Shown piece by piece: positions 1 to 13,600 of a stretch of DNA of 64,000 nt. A program made the position numbers and the translations under genes. Below the pieces are notes generated by a model. It made no database searches. It saw nothing but the letters and a program-made list of their open reading frames with translations, and was not told the DNA's origin. The DNA is from Ctena decussata (Eukaryota > Mollusca > Bivalvia > Lucinida > Lucinidae): positions 49,864,271 through 49,928,270 of the forward strand of contig OZ022509.1 of NCBI GenBank assembly GCA_963989385.1, in the 5' to 3' direction. Every line of letters begins with the position of its first letter. Within the stretch, counting starts at the first letter, position 1.

Positions 1-1190
1 TTTTATTTTCTAGTAAAACAGTTATAATCTCTTCTACGGAATAAATCTGCACGAAAAAAAAAAACACAAAAAAAAAACAAAAACTGAATGGATATCTTAT
101 TCCGTTTTCCAAGTAGGGAGGTTTCAACACACCAGGTGTTCAGTTTTGCCATGAAATTTATTTTGCGTAACGTGACGTCCCTTTTATTGAACTCTTACGA
201 ACCTTGTATTCCGCGACGTCAATTTCTTCCGAAAAGGCAAAACAGGGAAAAATGAACCCCTGAGCTGTTTGAACTCTTCTATCTAGAAAACGGAATGAGA
301 TATTTCTACGATTGTTTCGGTTATCATTTTCTTAGATTCTATAGAATAACTCGACATTGTTTTATCGGAATTCAAGTATATATTAGAAACCGCTCTTAGC
401 TCCCAATTTAGTTTGACGCTAAAAAATCGACGTTATCTGAACATGGGGTATAGATTAAAGAATCTACTTGGGAAAATATTTACATGGTAAATTCTTGATA
501 TTATTTCATCAATATTTCAATTTCACATTTCATTAATACATATCAAAATTTGGGATATATTTTTCGGAAACGTTTTTTCACTATTTCAATTTTTATTTGA
601 AAAAATGCTAATTTCAAGACCTAATGAAAATTTATGTTTGCATTGATACACTCGTAATGCGTAGAGACTGCACAGAAAGTATAGACCAGCTTTATGGACC
701 TCTTGATGGCACGTACTTTGGTATAGACTGACTTATTTCAATACATCAACGGACTGCAGAACAGTGTCGATTTATGCGGTTATTTGAGAGCTATAAATTT
801 TGCGCGAAAAAAACGTCACATTTTCACGACGTCATTGAAATAGAAATTGCTTGTTTCATGCTTAAAAGAAAGTCATTTAGTGAGTCACAAATGACTGAAG
901 TTTTAATGATATTTTGTTTTACTTGAAAACTGAAAATTTTGGCTTTGTCCTATTCCACCTTAAGCACCAAAAAACAAAGCAAACTTGAAGATTTACGTCT
1001 TCAAATGTAAGATATAAATGTAATCATTGAGAATTAAAGAAAAAAAAAACCCAGCGAACACACAGTCTAGATCCAGATAAGGGTGACCCATTGTGAGCCG
1101 CGTCATCTGGACCTACGCTGTTTGCAAATTCTTCTATTTTCAATTTTGCCACTGTTGTTAAATTCGTTATATTATATTTCTATTTTTCAG
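1..1190. other. AT-rich 5' flank or first intron of the ZIP gene
   Basis: No ORF or RNA gene is visible. The 3' end (1174-1190) reads as a splice acceptor, so much of this may be intron behind an unseen 5' UTR exon. At 1062-1125 there is a diverged small foldback of the 'cagatccagatgag' type also seen at 3432-3485 and 50590-50665. Confidence 0.5.
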
Positions 1191-1694
1191 CATCAAAATC
1201 TTAAGCCATGAAAAATTCACCAATAATTTACCAAATATGGATCTCTATACCAATAACGCTGTACTGTAACTGCCTGGTTTTCAGCACAGAAACAAACTCA
1301 AATTTAACCCCCGGTGTCACTTATAGTGCTGGCATTACAGATGCTAACAGGAAAACGGGAAGCAATGGAGATGGAGATAAGCTTAACCAAGACAATTCCA
1401 CACCAATCTCTGTTCAAAGACAAAACATTGGTAGAGATAAAATAGATCTGAGTTACTCAAAGAGCCATTGTCCCTTTGATTCCATAGAAGTTTTGGAGAA
1501 ACTCTGTCCCCAAATGTTGCAACAACTTCTAAATACCGCTTTTGATGATAAGAAAACCACAGCACAGGAACCTAGACTTACCAATCTTGGGATACCGTTT
1601 GCTTTAAAACTACAGGCAAACCAAAATGGATCCGAGACGTTGCAGAATACTACAGCAGGCCTCGAAGAAAGCCCGGAAGTTGCTACATGGAAAA
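1191..1694 (+). CDS. SLC39A: ZIP exon 1: signal peptide and ectodomain
   Basis: A pyrimidine-rich acceptor (tttttcag) ends at 1190, so a 5' UTR exon probably lies upstream. The ATG at 1208 opens a hydrophobic leader (about residues 6-26). The ectodomain has three N-glycosylation sequons (near N63, N140 and N147). Cys100 sits in [10 protein letters not shown], the position of the PAL motif region of LIV-1 proteins, but the motif reads PQM here. The exon ends AAA-A before gtaagt (phase 1). Confidence 0.88.
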
Positions 1695-4600
1695 GTAAGT
1701 TACCCTGTATCTCCTGAAAAACCTGATACACGCTTAGAAATGAGACCGCTCATTAGCATTCTGCGTTTGAGCCACAACACGACAAAACCAACAAAGTGGC
1801 ATGTGCGCCCAGCGAAGACTCAGAGCAGCCTGGACATCCTCCCAGTCTGTTCAGTATCTTCGCTGCCCGCATGGAGCTAACTAAGACCCTTAACGACTCT
1901 TTAAGCCCACAGCAAAGCCACTGGGTGGAATGCCAAGGCGATCTTAGTCTTCGCTGGACACACGTACCATTTTATTGGTTTTGTCGTGTTGCGGCTTGCC
2001 CAATTTCTAAGATAAATGGGTATAATTTCTGGGGAAGTTACTCTGCCATTTTCGTTTTTGCCCCCGTCTGAATGAGAGTCTTCTCTTAGTTAAAGGAGCT
2101 AATTTGTTGCCCTAGGAGCAAATTCATTACTTTAGGAGAAGACTCCTGCTTGGAAGGGTACTGTTACATGTACCCAGAGAAGCAAACAGGATGTCACAAA
2201 AATAGTCTCTGACAGATAAACATAGCGATGAACCCATTTTCTTACCTACGAGACAGAGTTTGTTCTATTTTAGCGGTGATGGAAAATTCTTTCTTGCACA
2301 CCGGATAGAAAATGCCGTTCTTTTCACCTGGGATAGAAAATCTCATCTTACCCTGGTGTTCTGACCCAGGACCGGAAAAAAATCACGAGCTGTCAATGCA
2401 TTGGTTGTATAGGAGCTCACAGACCTGCGTCGTCAAGTGACGTTGGCATTTAAGATGATGACGTCACGAAGACGGTAAAAATGACGTCAGTTTATGCACG
2501 CCAGTCGTTGACGTAAAGAGCCGAATGGCGGTCGTTGAAAGCGGCGCCTTCTTACAAAATCAAATTTAAACCTCTCCAGCACTAGTATTACTCATTTTAA
2601 GAGGTTCTGAAGTTAAAACAAAACGTGGTGTGCAAGAAAAAGGATCTATCATTGGTGTGAGGTGCGGATAGAAAAATCCGTCACTCGGGATCACTGTTCG
2701 GCATCACTCGGCAAGCCTCGTGATGCCGAACAGTGACCCTCGTGACGGATTTTTCTATCCACACCTCACACCCATGACAGATCCTTATAGTCTTGCCCAT
2801 GGGCTGGGACAGCTCACACGAGCTTGAATTCTGTGTATCACTACTCGCTCAATGAAATGTGATAAGCCCGGCTCGGCAATTCATTATTCTATGCATTAAT
2901 TTTTAAAATTTCCTCAAAAAATCATTTCTTTATAAGTCCTTCATTATCTGTTTCTATGTCTGAAAATCGAAAAAAAAGCTCCGAAATAGTCAATGTTTCA
3001 CAAACACTGTCGAGGGTGCCGCCAGTTTGAAGACGTTACCAAATGACGTTTGAAATAACGTTGACGTTACGTCACAATACTACTCGCGCTTGTATACGTT
3101 CGCATGGAATAATAGTTCCCCGTTCAATGTAAAATAATTATTATCAAAGGTAAGAAAAATAATCAATCATTGGTCTCCGATGCGGACAGGGCAATCCCAA
3201 CCCTCGGGCACAAGGGGAGTGTCGGAAACTCGGCAAGCCTCGTTTCCGACACACCCCATGTGCCCTCGGGTTGGGATTTCCCTGTCCGCATCGGAAACCA
3301 ATGATAGATTCTATTTCACCTTCTGCAAAGCATTCTAAAACGTATCACAGTAAACGTAGCTACACTGTCAGTTTAAAACAAATAGATCGCCCAAGCTATG
3401 TTATTTTAAGAATTCAAAGACGAAAGGGCAAAAAGTGCAGATCCAGATGAGCGGCTTATCAGCCACCTCATCTAGACTCTACGCTGTGTTAACATGCATT
3501 ATAAACGCACCTCAGGGCGATAGTGAAATGGCTGCGGTCATGCAGTAGGTAAACTGATTCAACAGGCTCCGCAGAGCATCACGACCTAGGCTGGCTAAAG
3601 ATTCTAAGTAATAAATACTCTCATTCTACAAAGTATGTCTGTTTTTCAACAAAGAAAATGTTGCGCTTTTTTTTGTTTTTTTTAATTCTCAGAACGATGT
3701 TCTAAAGGAGATTCAGCAGAAAGTAGATTCAGGCCCCGAGGTTATAAAACTTGAGTACATTTTTAACTCAAAATAAAGCACACTGATTGGCTGCTTCCGA
3801 GCACATGCTCGGAAGCAGCCAATCAGTGTGCTTTATTTTGAGTTTGACGTTATTCTCAAGTTTTATAACCTCTAACCCAGATTGCAGATTTTCAGAGTTC
3901 GCTGTACCGTATGTCTTAACGAAACATTTTATTAAGGGGTCATCTGCCTTTAACAGCCACAGTTCTGGGCTCCTTGAACCAAAGTTCAGTGCAACTGAAC
4001 CTGTATAAAGGAGCCATATGCTAGCATTTTGTCATTTCCTTGGGTACCCCTTTAAGGCAGGTTTGACTGTGTCTGTTAAAGAAAATGCAGCTTTGTTTTT
4101 ACAAATTTGGTGTACCCATTGCAGAATATTTATACGGATCCTTATCAATATTGGTGATCAGCTTATGTTCCTTGTTGGGTGCTGCATTCATGAAGGTCAC
4201 GGGCGCTGCGATGAAGAGTTACATGATGGCGGCCATGTTGTCTCTGGCTGTTGGCTGTCTCGTCAGTGACGTTGCTCTCGAGCTGCTTCCAGAGGTACGT
4301 TTAAAAAAAATATTAATACCATCATAACTTTAAGACCAGAAGGTATACCATGTTTTTCCGCCACAGTTCAAGGGAAAGTACTTTGAATTTGTAACTTCTG
4401 TTTGCTTCTCTGTACGACGAAGCCCGTCCAAAATGGGATCTTCTCCTCCCAGGTTAGCAAATTCTAGGATAGCATATTCTTGCCTTTTGGAGTTGACCCT
4501 CATTCAAACGGGTGGCAAATTGGTAGAGTTGCTCACCCTGAAATCATCGATGGGAACGTCTTACCTACAATGTAACATGATTTCACTTAAGATCTATGTA

Positions 4601-7600
4601 TTACTACATTATGTATATGTAATTGCTTTACTCCCTAGCGTCTTATAAAAGGGACACTGGCAGACAGTGTAGATTCAGATCAGACGCAGCAAAACGTGGC
4701 GTCTGCACTATTTGCATAAGACAAATGGGAATTTCTCCTTAAAACCAAATGAAAATAGTAAAAAAAAAAGCTTAACCAGACACCTCTTAAATGACAAATG
4801 GACTTATCCAATTTAAAAGGACGGAAGAGTCCACCAGGCATACATGGGTTAAATCTTTTATGAAATAGTTTCAGTCTGTAAATATAGCGTCCTACGTTAA
4901 ACAATAAAAGGTACTACTTTTTCAGCCTTGATTTTTTCTTTGCGTTTTTAGACTATTTCCGTGGAGACTGATTCCGAAATTGAAGGCGCTATTCTTCCTG
5001 GAAATGTAATTAAGATGACAGCTTTTCTTGGAAGTGTGTATGCATTCTTCCTTCTGGAACTAATACTATCGAAACACCACAGTCATAGCCATGGCATTGA
5101 TTCACAATTGTCAAAGGTAACGTAGATAACATGTGTTTCACTGATTCGTATATATCTGTTGAAGGCCAAATATCAACCTCAACAGCATTTTATTCTACGA
5201 TGACGCCTGCTTCATTTTTTCCATTACATATTTGGGCGATGAATATTATGTACTACTACTATAAAGATCGTTAACGCTGTGCGTGTACTTCACGCTATGT
5301 AATCACGTGACCAAAATGTACTACGACAGATGCTGCTTTGGTGACCGTACTGCTTAATTGTAAAGGAAAATGGTGGTCACGCACTTCGTTGTGACGGTAA
5401 GCTGGTTAATTTCTTATCTAATTACTACAAAATTGAAAGGATTTACATCGAGCAAGTGGTATCAGTGAATAATCTGCTTTGTACTTTGACAACTAACCTG
5501 TGAATACGGTTTTAAGCGACAATCTGAAGAAATCTGCATCGGCCATGTGCTTCAGTTTGTTGTCATCTCAAATATTTGTGTTTTCACGCGATTTATTATG
5601 CTATTTTTGAATGATCACATATCTATTATACATCATTTATACTGATGTTTTGTAAAAATACTGGTATTTATTACGTGAAAAGAACAGGGGGCCGTTTTGC
5701 ATGTTTTGTTTAATGTACTGCTTTTTGTTGTGATGAACTGCTTTTTAGGTATTACATTCCTTCAACTGTACTGCTTTTCGTAAAACGATGTATCACAGTT
5801 TAGGAATTTCAGACTACCGTATCGGCCTGAAAATTTAAAAAAAGGGTCAAAGTACAGTCAAACTTGTCTTAAGGGGTCACCCAAATGAAAACTGGCTGCT
5901 TAAAACAAGTGACTCCTTAACACAGGTTCATTGGCACTGTAATTTGGTTCAAGAGACCAAGATAAGGTGGCTGCTAAATGCAGGTGGCCCCTTAATGGAG
6001 GTGACCATATAAGCAAGTTTGACTCTAACAGCGATGCGCCTCGACTTGAACCTTAAAGTATGGTTAAAGATGCCTATGCTGTACTGCCTCTACACTGCTC
6101 TCCCTAATGAGCCACCGTTGCTTTATTTAAGAACCTCTTATAATGGCAAAACTGTGTGAATATTGCAGCCTATTAGTATTTTGTATGCTAGGTCTCATAT
6201 CTTTCTCACTCCATATTTGCTAGAGGCAAGAAATTCTACAGGAGTTAAATTCCTGTCTATATTGTTGAGAAGAAGAATGTTTATTAGTGTTGAGGCCCTA
6301 CCAGGGGGATCAGTGCTCCCTAGCTCCCTGAAAATATTGCCCATATCTCCCCAGCTCCCTGAAAATGTTTTGCCTTGCTCCCTAAAATTATTTTACCCCT
6401 GCTCCCCAAATCCTTAAAACTAATACATCTTCTCCCCAGCTCCCTAAAAATATTCAGGCATGCTCCCTAAAATGTTCGACGTTCAATGTATAATTGCATA
6501 TTTTTTATCAGATATTCGGTGAAGTAACTATAATCAGAGGCCAAAGAAAGTATACACTTTTTGAATGTCTATATTTTAATATCATTTACTGTCCATGCAA
6601 ATTCTGCAGAATTTAGTTTTTCTCAAAGTTTACTGCTAACTCAACTAGCTAGGGCAGCTGAAGACAGGACTTCAGTGGAAAAAAGGTTATGGGATAGACT
6701 ATACATGGTTAACTAAATTACTGTACGAAATGCTTGACAATCTGCACTATATGTACGTGTCAGTTTTGCACATTTTCATATGCAGCAAACTAGACACTAT
6801 GATTTTGCTGTTAATCTGTATTTCAAATTTCGGATGTTTTCCTTACTCAAACTAAAACATTTGTGTGTGTGTTTTTTTATATACTGAAAGGGCTCTTAAT
6901 CACATATTCAGAGGTGAAAGCAAGTACACACCTTTTAAATGCCTGTTTTGGCCTTATTTAACAGGAAATTTACAAAATGGTCTCTTCGCAGCACACCTTG
7001 TCTGCAACTGTTTTTGCACAAATATTAAGCCAGTTGTTTGCTCTGCTAGGCTAAGCTTATAGTATAGTTCCGTGGTTCAGTGTCTGTCAGCACGCCGTTC
7101 ATTTTAAACATTTTCAAATGATATATTGGCCCTTAGTAATCGAAATGTAACATCTGTGGGATGGGGGAGTAATACTTTCTGATTCATGCCAACTGCTACG
7201 TTACTTCGGTTGCTATGGCAGCTAAAAGTTGTCATTGGCTTTAACGTGAACGCTAAAAATATTTTTTGTGTGCTCTTACACCCTTTGTATTGCGGATATA
7301 ATACCTAATAGATAAACATTTCTTCAGTAGTGCCCTATCAATAATTTGCTTTTTGTGTCATCTGCTTGAACTTCTGCTGCCATACAGCTGGAAAAGCAAA
7401 CGCTTCATAGAAATGCCAAGTATAGCATAAGCCTCTGCAAACATACTTTTACTAGACTTGGTGCAACTTGGTTCAGAACTTTGCTTGCTTTGCTTATGCA
7501 ACTTGGTTCAGAACTTTGCTTGTTTAACTTGGTCCAGAACTTTGTTTCCTTTGCAAGTGCAACTTGGTTCAGAACTTTGTTTCCTTTGCTAGTGCAACTT

Positions 7601-10600
7601 GGTTCAGAACTTTGCTTGCTTTGCTAGTGCAGCTTGGTTCAGAACTTTGCTTGCTTTACTAGTGCCGCTAGGTTCAGAACTTTGCTTGCTTTACTAGTGC
7701 CACTAGGATCAGAACTTTGCTTGCTTTGCTTGTACAACTTGGTTCAGAACTTTGCTTGCTTTGCTAGTGCAGCTTGGTTCAGAACTTTGCCTGCTTTGCT
7801 AGTGCCACTAGGTTCAGAACTTTGCTTGCTTTGCTAGTGCAAATTGGTTCAGAGCTTTGCTTGCTTTGCTAGATCAACTTGGTTCAGAACTTTGCTTGCT
7901 TTGCTAGTGCAACTTGGTCAAGAACTTTGCTTGCTTTGCTTGTACAACTTGGTTCAGAACTTTGCTTGCTTTGCTAGTGCAACCAACTTGGTCCAGAACT
8001 TTGCTTGCTTTGCTAGTGCAACTTGGTTCAGAACTTTGCTTATTTTGCCCATATAACTTGGTTCAGAACTTTGCTTGCTTTGCTTATGCAACTTGGTTCA
8101 GAACTTTGCTTGCTTTGCTAGTGCAACTTGGTCCAGAACTTTGCTTCCTTTTGCTAGTGCAACTTGGTTCAGAACTTTGCTTGCTTTGCTTATGCAACTT
8201 GGTTCAGACCTTTGCTTGCTTTGCTAGTGCAACTTGGTCCAGAACTTTGCTTGTTTTGCTAGTGCAACTTGGTCGCGAACTTTGCTTGCTTTGCTTGTGA
8301 AACTTGGTCCAAAACTTTGGTTGCTTTGCTTGTGCAACTTGGTCCAGAACTTTGCTTGCTTTGCTTGTACAACGTGGTTCAGAACTTTGCTTGCTTTGGT
8401 AACCTGACGCCCCTACTGACTTTCAGTGGGCTTTTGCGCTCATGACAGAGCAGAACTGATTGCAACTGTTGATTTACAAACAGAAATCCTTATTCTAAAT
8501 CAGTCTAACCAAGTGGTACGCATCTGATTCTTGAAGGAAGAAAGTACAAACTGTGATAGAAAAGGGCAGCTTTCTGTTGCTGATGTATAGGATCTAAATG
8601 CAATGTTCTATTAATTGTTAAAGGCAAATTCTGTAAGGGTCCCTATCTTTCTTCGTGTTGCACACGCATAACAGAGAATGTGTTTAGAATGGATATTGAG
8701 GTCCTGTTTTTCAGTCAAGATTTTTGCAGGTGTCTGGTGCATGCCAATTAGATATTTTGTATCGCTAGAGCATAGGAATGTATTATAACAGATGTAAATA
8801 ATTCATATAAGGGGGGCGGGGGCTAAAACAATTTAGAAAATCACATTCTGATAGACAGTGCTCCCCAGTTCCCCAAAAATTCAAAGCTTGCACCCTAGCT
8901 CCCTGAAAATAATTGCAAGTGCTCCCCAGTTCCACGAAAATAAATGGCTTTTCTCCCCAGCTCCCCAAAACCCCTGGGAGGGCCTTAGTGCTATAGGCTC
9001 TGTAGCCCTTGAGCATATGCATGTACATACATGCAATATTTTTTCCCTGATTGGTTACGAACATGTTGCTTTACCTGTTTTATAATGAACTGAAACAAAT
9101 CGATAGTCCCCACCCTTTCATGCCACTTCATGCAAGCGTAACCATAGCAAACGTATATTTGTTACTTGTGTAGATGAAGAAAAGTTTTACTCCTTACATG
9201 AGGGGTGCCCATAAAGGGCAGCGTGAACTATAATTGTTTCTATAATAGACTTCTATAGTGACCCCTACTCCCTTTGACAGCGCTCCGCCCTTTATACAAT
9301 GTTGCTTCACTATCCAGATTTGCCCTTATTTCAAGCTAAAATGTTAATCAGCAAGACAAAAAAGGAAAACGCCACTTTCCCAGCAAGTTTTGACACTTAC
9401 AGGAACACATGCACTAACACATGCATCATCGCATGTCACCCTATACTTCTACACTTACAGCAAAATTTAGTACTGTAATCTGTAAATTTTAGGTATTTTG
9501 CAGTTTATTCTGTTTTATTTGAATAACTTTTGGTCATTCTGTAGTCGCAGTAACAGACTCCTGGAACCCAAAAATGCAGTTCAGTTGGATTTGTTTCGTG
9601 CTAGGAAAGCAGTTCACTTTTTCCTACGCAAAATCCTATTTCTCTCATAGAGTATTAATCTAGTCAAGCAAAACTCTATTCAATTTAGATAATGCACTTT
9701 CTGTCGCACCATAGGCAGACTTTTCTCTGTCTTTTTCGTTGTATTTCTAGGTAAAAATTTACTTTTTTCGTACAACCATCGTGGTAAACGACTAACTCGA
9801 ACCCGTTAAATTGCGATATTCTCATTTGTTTTCCATCCATTTAAAATGACACCTCTGCTGCAAGTACCAACATAAATGGTGTAATTATTTGTGCAAGAAC
9901 TTTCACCTTTCTGGCTATATTAGAGAAGAATTCTTCAAAATACTCACATGGTGCAAACGCCGTTCTGCGGAAGTCGTCCCAATTAAGCAGTACGGTTACC
10001 AAAGCAGCATCTGTCGTAGTACAGTTAGGTCACGTGATTACATAGCGTGTACTTAGAGGACTGGGAATGTTGAAATTAACCTTTTCCTGACAGAGCTTCA
10101 GATAGTTTGAAATATTTTATTGCCACTTAATACATTAAGCAAATTGGGTCGGATCACAAGTTGTTTCAACATAAGTTACAGTCTCCCCCATAGTTGTGGT
10201 CCTCCCCATCTGAGCTTCATATAACGCGGCAGTTTGAAAATAATCCTGAAATATTTTTTCTTATTTCTCAACAAAAATATTTTGTGATCCCTCATGAGGG
10301 TCACAACATATAATTCATAATTAACTGATTAATTTTGGGATGAATGGATGGATGGCTTGCGAGTTTACGTCCTTTTAACAGTATTTTAGTCATATGGGAC
10401 GATGGGTGAGTGCTGATGAAAGGCTGTGTAATTAATTTTCGAAGACAGATTTAAATACGTCTGCTGACTTTTTCTCTGAAGCCCATTCTCATATTATTTC
10501 TTGTTTGTGGTCTTAGAACTGCTGATTGCATGTATTGTTTAAATTATTTCATAATTGCTTTCAAGGCAACTCCATTACACCACTCATTCTCGAAGCTAGA

Positions 10601-13600
10601 TGTAGGTATTACTTTTCCGTGTCGTCGTCGGCGGCGAAACTTTGCATCAAGTTTTCCGCTTTAGCTCTGTTCTGTAACAATGTACAGACAGGCGAGACAC
10701 CGCTTTCCAAGAAATTCTTGTTGCTTTTTCATCGGCTTTTACATGTATGTATCTATATCTTTTGTTGAAGAATAACATCGGTTCTGACAGGTCCAGTGAT
10801 GATTCATTACCATCATCGGCAGACTGGGCAGTCGATTCTGCGGTTTCTGCGACTAGTATCAACATGACGAAGTCGCAAGATAAAACTGAACAGGTAGAAA
10901 TGCATAGTTTGGGGCAGTTTGAGAGTCAGAGTTCCAACAGTTCACATACAGAAGGACAAGATACCGAAAATAGTAAGAACTGAGATGTATAGATTAAAAT
11001 CATTTTACGGGCGTATATATAAGAATATAAGATAGTTGTGGCTTTCCGTATCAGTCGTCGGGCCGCGTAGCGTACTCGGTAGTGCGTCTGACTCAAGAGC
11101 CAGAGGTTCCAGGATCGATACCCGATGCGGCCAATTACCTTTGTTTCTCCTTCCACTGATACAAGAAGGGCAATTGTCAGGTACTGGCGAAAGTATGTGC
11201 GCTTAGTACTGATTAACCGCTTAGTAAGCCAGCGGACATCACTCTCGTATGAGAGTACTTGAGTCACAGACATGCATTAATGTTATAATACGAAATTTGG
11301 TACTTTGACGTCTTTTGCCTTGTTCTTTATACTATCACCAGAGCTTTAGATAAGAGGGAGTATTTAGTGATAATTGGGGATAATTTTTGCGAATTCTGCA
11401 TAAAAACCTATGTTGCGACCCTTCAGCTGAACCGTCTCGATGAGACGGTTCAGATGAGGGGTCACAACATATGGTGGAATGAGAAATAAGAAAAAATATC
11501 CCTAATTATCATCAAATACTCCCTCTTATCTAGCGCTCTCTATCACAATTGTATCAAATCTTATGAAACTGCTACGGTTTCCCGAAACATACTGTCCGCG
11601 TGGACAATGGGTGTTAGAGGCTTACAGTATCTTAGAAACAGTATATAAAAGTTGGATGCCATCCTTGTCCTTTCGCTGCATTTATCCTTCTTTCGTTCGA
11701 AAAGAGGTGACCTATTACTGATAGGCTCACATCTGCTGGCCGGCAAAACGGGAATTCGAACTGGCAAGTCTTCTGCACATTAGCCGAGCGCCTCTAACCA
11801 CTCGACCACGTCTCCTCGTTCCTATTTGCTATCAAGATGGAAGCTAAAACGTAACAGATTTGCAAACAGCGATGACCCCAATCAGACAGCTCAGTAGCAA
11901 ATTGCAATTATTTTTGTTTCGTAAACTCATAAGGCAGATGTGTCAATTATAGAAAAAACAACAACAACAACAACAAACACAAAACAAAAAAACGCAAGGT
12001 CTAGAAATCCTCTGACAGTTAGGCCGGTGTTATGTCCCTGGACCAAACGGTCTTGATTCGTATGTGATATGTCGTGGCTTTTAGGCCATAATTATTTTTA
12101 GTCTCTTGATTATCTCATCTTTACCATCATCTCACGCATTCACCCATCGGTCCAAAACGACTAAACCAGTACTGAGATGGTCGTAAAACTCATTGAGTTT
12201 TACGACCATCTCAGTACTGGTTTAGTCATTCATTTAACAGAGCCGAAGACGATCGCCTGGATGATTATACTTGGTGATGGTATCCACAATTTTGCTGATG
12301 GTATAGCAATTGGTGCGGCGTATTCTGTCAGTTTCTCAACAGGCTTGTCAACGTCTGTCACAGTTCTATGTCATGAGGTACCGCATGAATTAGGTAAGTA
12401 ATGTCTATATATAATAAATAAAAAGCAAATCCTTCCTGTTTTAGAAATTCGGGGATGTTAGGGTGGGCGAAGATGTCATGAGGGCTTAAGTCCTACTGAT
12501 ATTCGCTAAAGATAGAACAAGGATCTGCCGTATTTGCAACAAGTGCGAGATTTTGGCATGGGTGGTTTTGGCATGTTTAATTTTGTGCTGCCTTTCTTTT
12601 TCTCTCTCTCTCGGAGATGGATCGAAAAAGACTGAAATACTTCCTAAGGGCCTAAATGCACAATAGAAGGCAGAATGGGTGGCTGATCTCAGTAATTCTT
12701 CAGACACCTAAAGGTAAACATCTCTGGGAGGTCATAAAACTCTAATAGCAGATCTGATTGGCTGTTGGTCATGTAGAGGAATTTACCTGGGAAATGATTG
12801 ACAGCTGAATTGGGTTAATATTTATCAATAAGACAACTGATTGAAATTAATTTGTATCAGTGAGACATTAGCCCCGCCCACTTATTGACTCATAGAGGTT
12901 GTTGGTCCTCTGCTTGGGGAAGAGGATCTAGGCCTTTAAAGCGCCGTTAACCCCAAACCAGCCAACACCTTAGGGATTCACACTTTTTAGGAGCCACCAG
13001 CCTTTACTAGCGATATTTTTGGGTTTGGTTAAATACAGTTAGCAATATTTTTGTGTCTCTTTGAGTGACCCTTCAGAAAATTTATCTGAACAAGCAGGAT
13101 ACGGACGCCTGATAGGACTCATACTCTACTTGATATTTATTAATGGCCTGCCAGACAACATCAGTTCAACAGTTCGCCTTTTTGCTGATGACTGTGTCCT
13201 TTATAGAAACATTAGAAGGTCGGAAGACCAATGATTACTTCAGGACGATTTGGATAAACTGGCCCGGTGGGAAGAGGCATGGCTCATGAAGTTTAATGTC
13301 GCTAAATGGCTCGCCATGAGGGTGACTAAGCATCCGCCTTCAAAGCAGATCATTCATAACTATGTTCTGCACAACCAAAATTTGGAGAACGTTCCTTCTG
13401 CCAAATACTTGGGAGTCACGATTACTGATGACCTCGAATGGGGTCAACACAAGAATATTACCAGCAAAGCCACAAAGACTCTGGGTTTCCTTCGCCGAAA
13501 CCTGGCTTTTGCTCCTGCGGATATTAAGGCTGCTGCATACAAAGCTGTGGTCCGGCCCCAATTAGAGTATGCGGCACCCGTTTGGACCCTCATCATCAGA

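Larger units (their letters stand above)
5291..10049. mobile_element. 4.76-kb transposon with 70-bp terminal inverted repeats
   Basis: Left end 5291-5360 and right end 9980-10049 are inverted copies differing at about 3 of 70 bases. Each starts cacgctatgtaatcacgtga. A direct repeat TACTT (5286-5290 and 10050-10054) looks like a 5-bp target duplication. It occupies most of ZIP intron 3 and has no transposase-sized ORF, so it is probably non-autonomous. Inside are the minisatellite at 7463-8398 and two clusters of 'gctccccagctccctgaaaa' repeats. 9000-9970 shows nothing recognisable. Confidence 0.75.

Noticed and set aside
7634..8300. Phe/Leu/Cys-rich ORFs
   Set aside because: They simply translate the 35-bp repeat.
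7463..8398. CRISPR-like regular repeat array
   Set aside because: Units are contiguous with no unique spacers, and the setting is an animal intron; it is a minisatellite.
11057..11130. Functional tRNA genes at the SINE heads
   Set aside because: Boxes are tRNA-like, but the acceptor stems do not pair well and each is followed by a repeated non-tRNA body.
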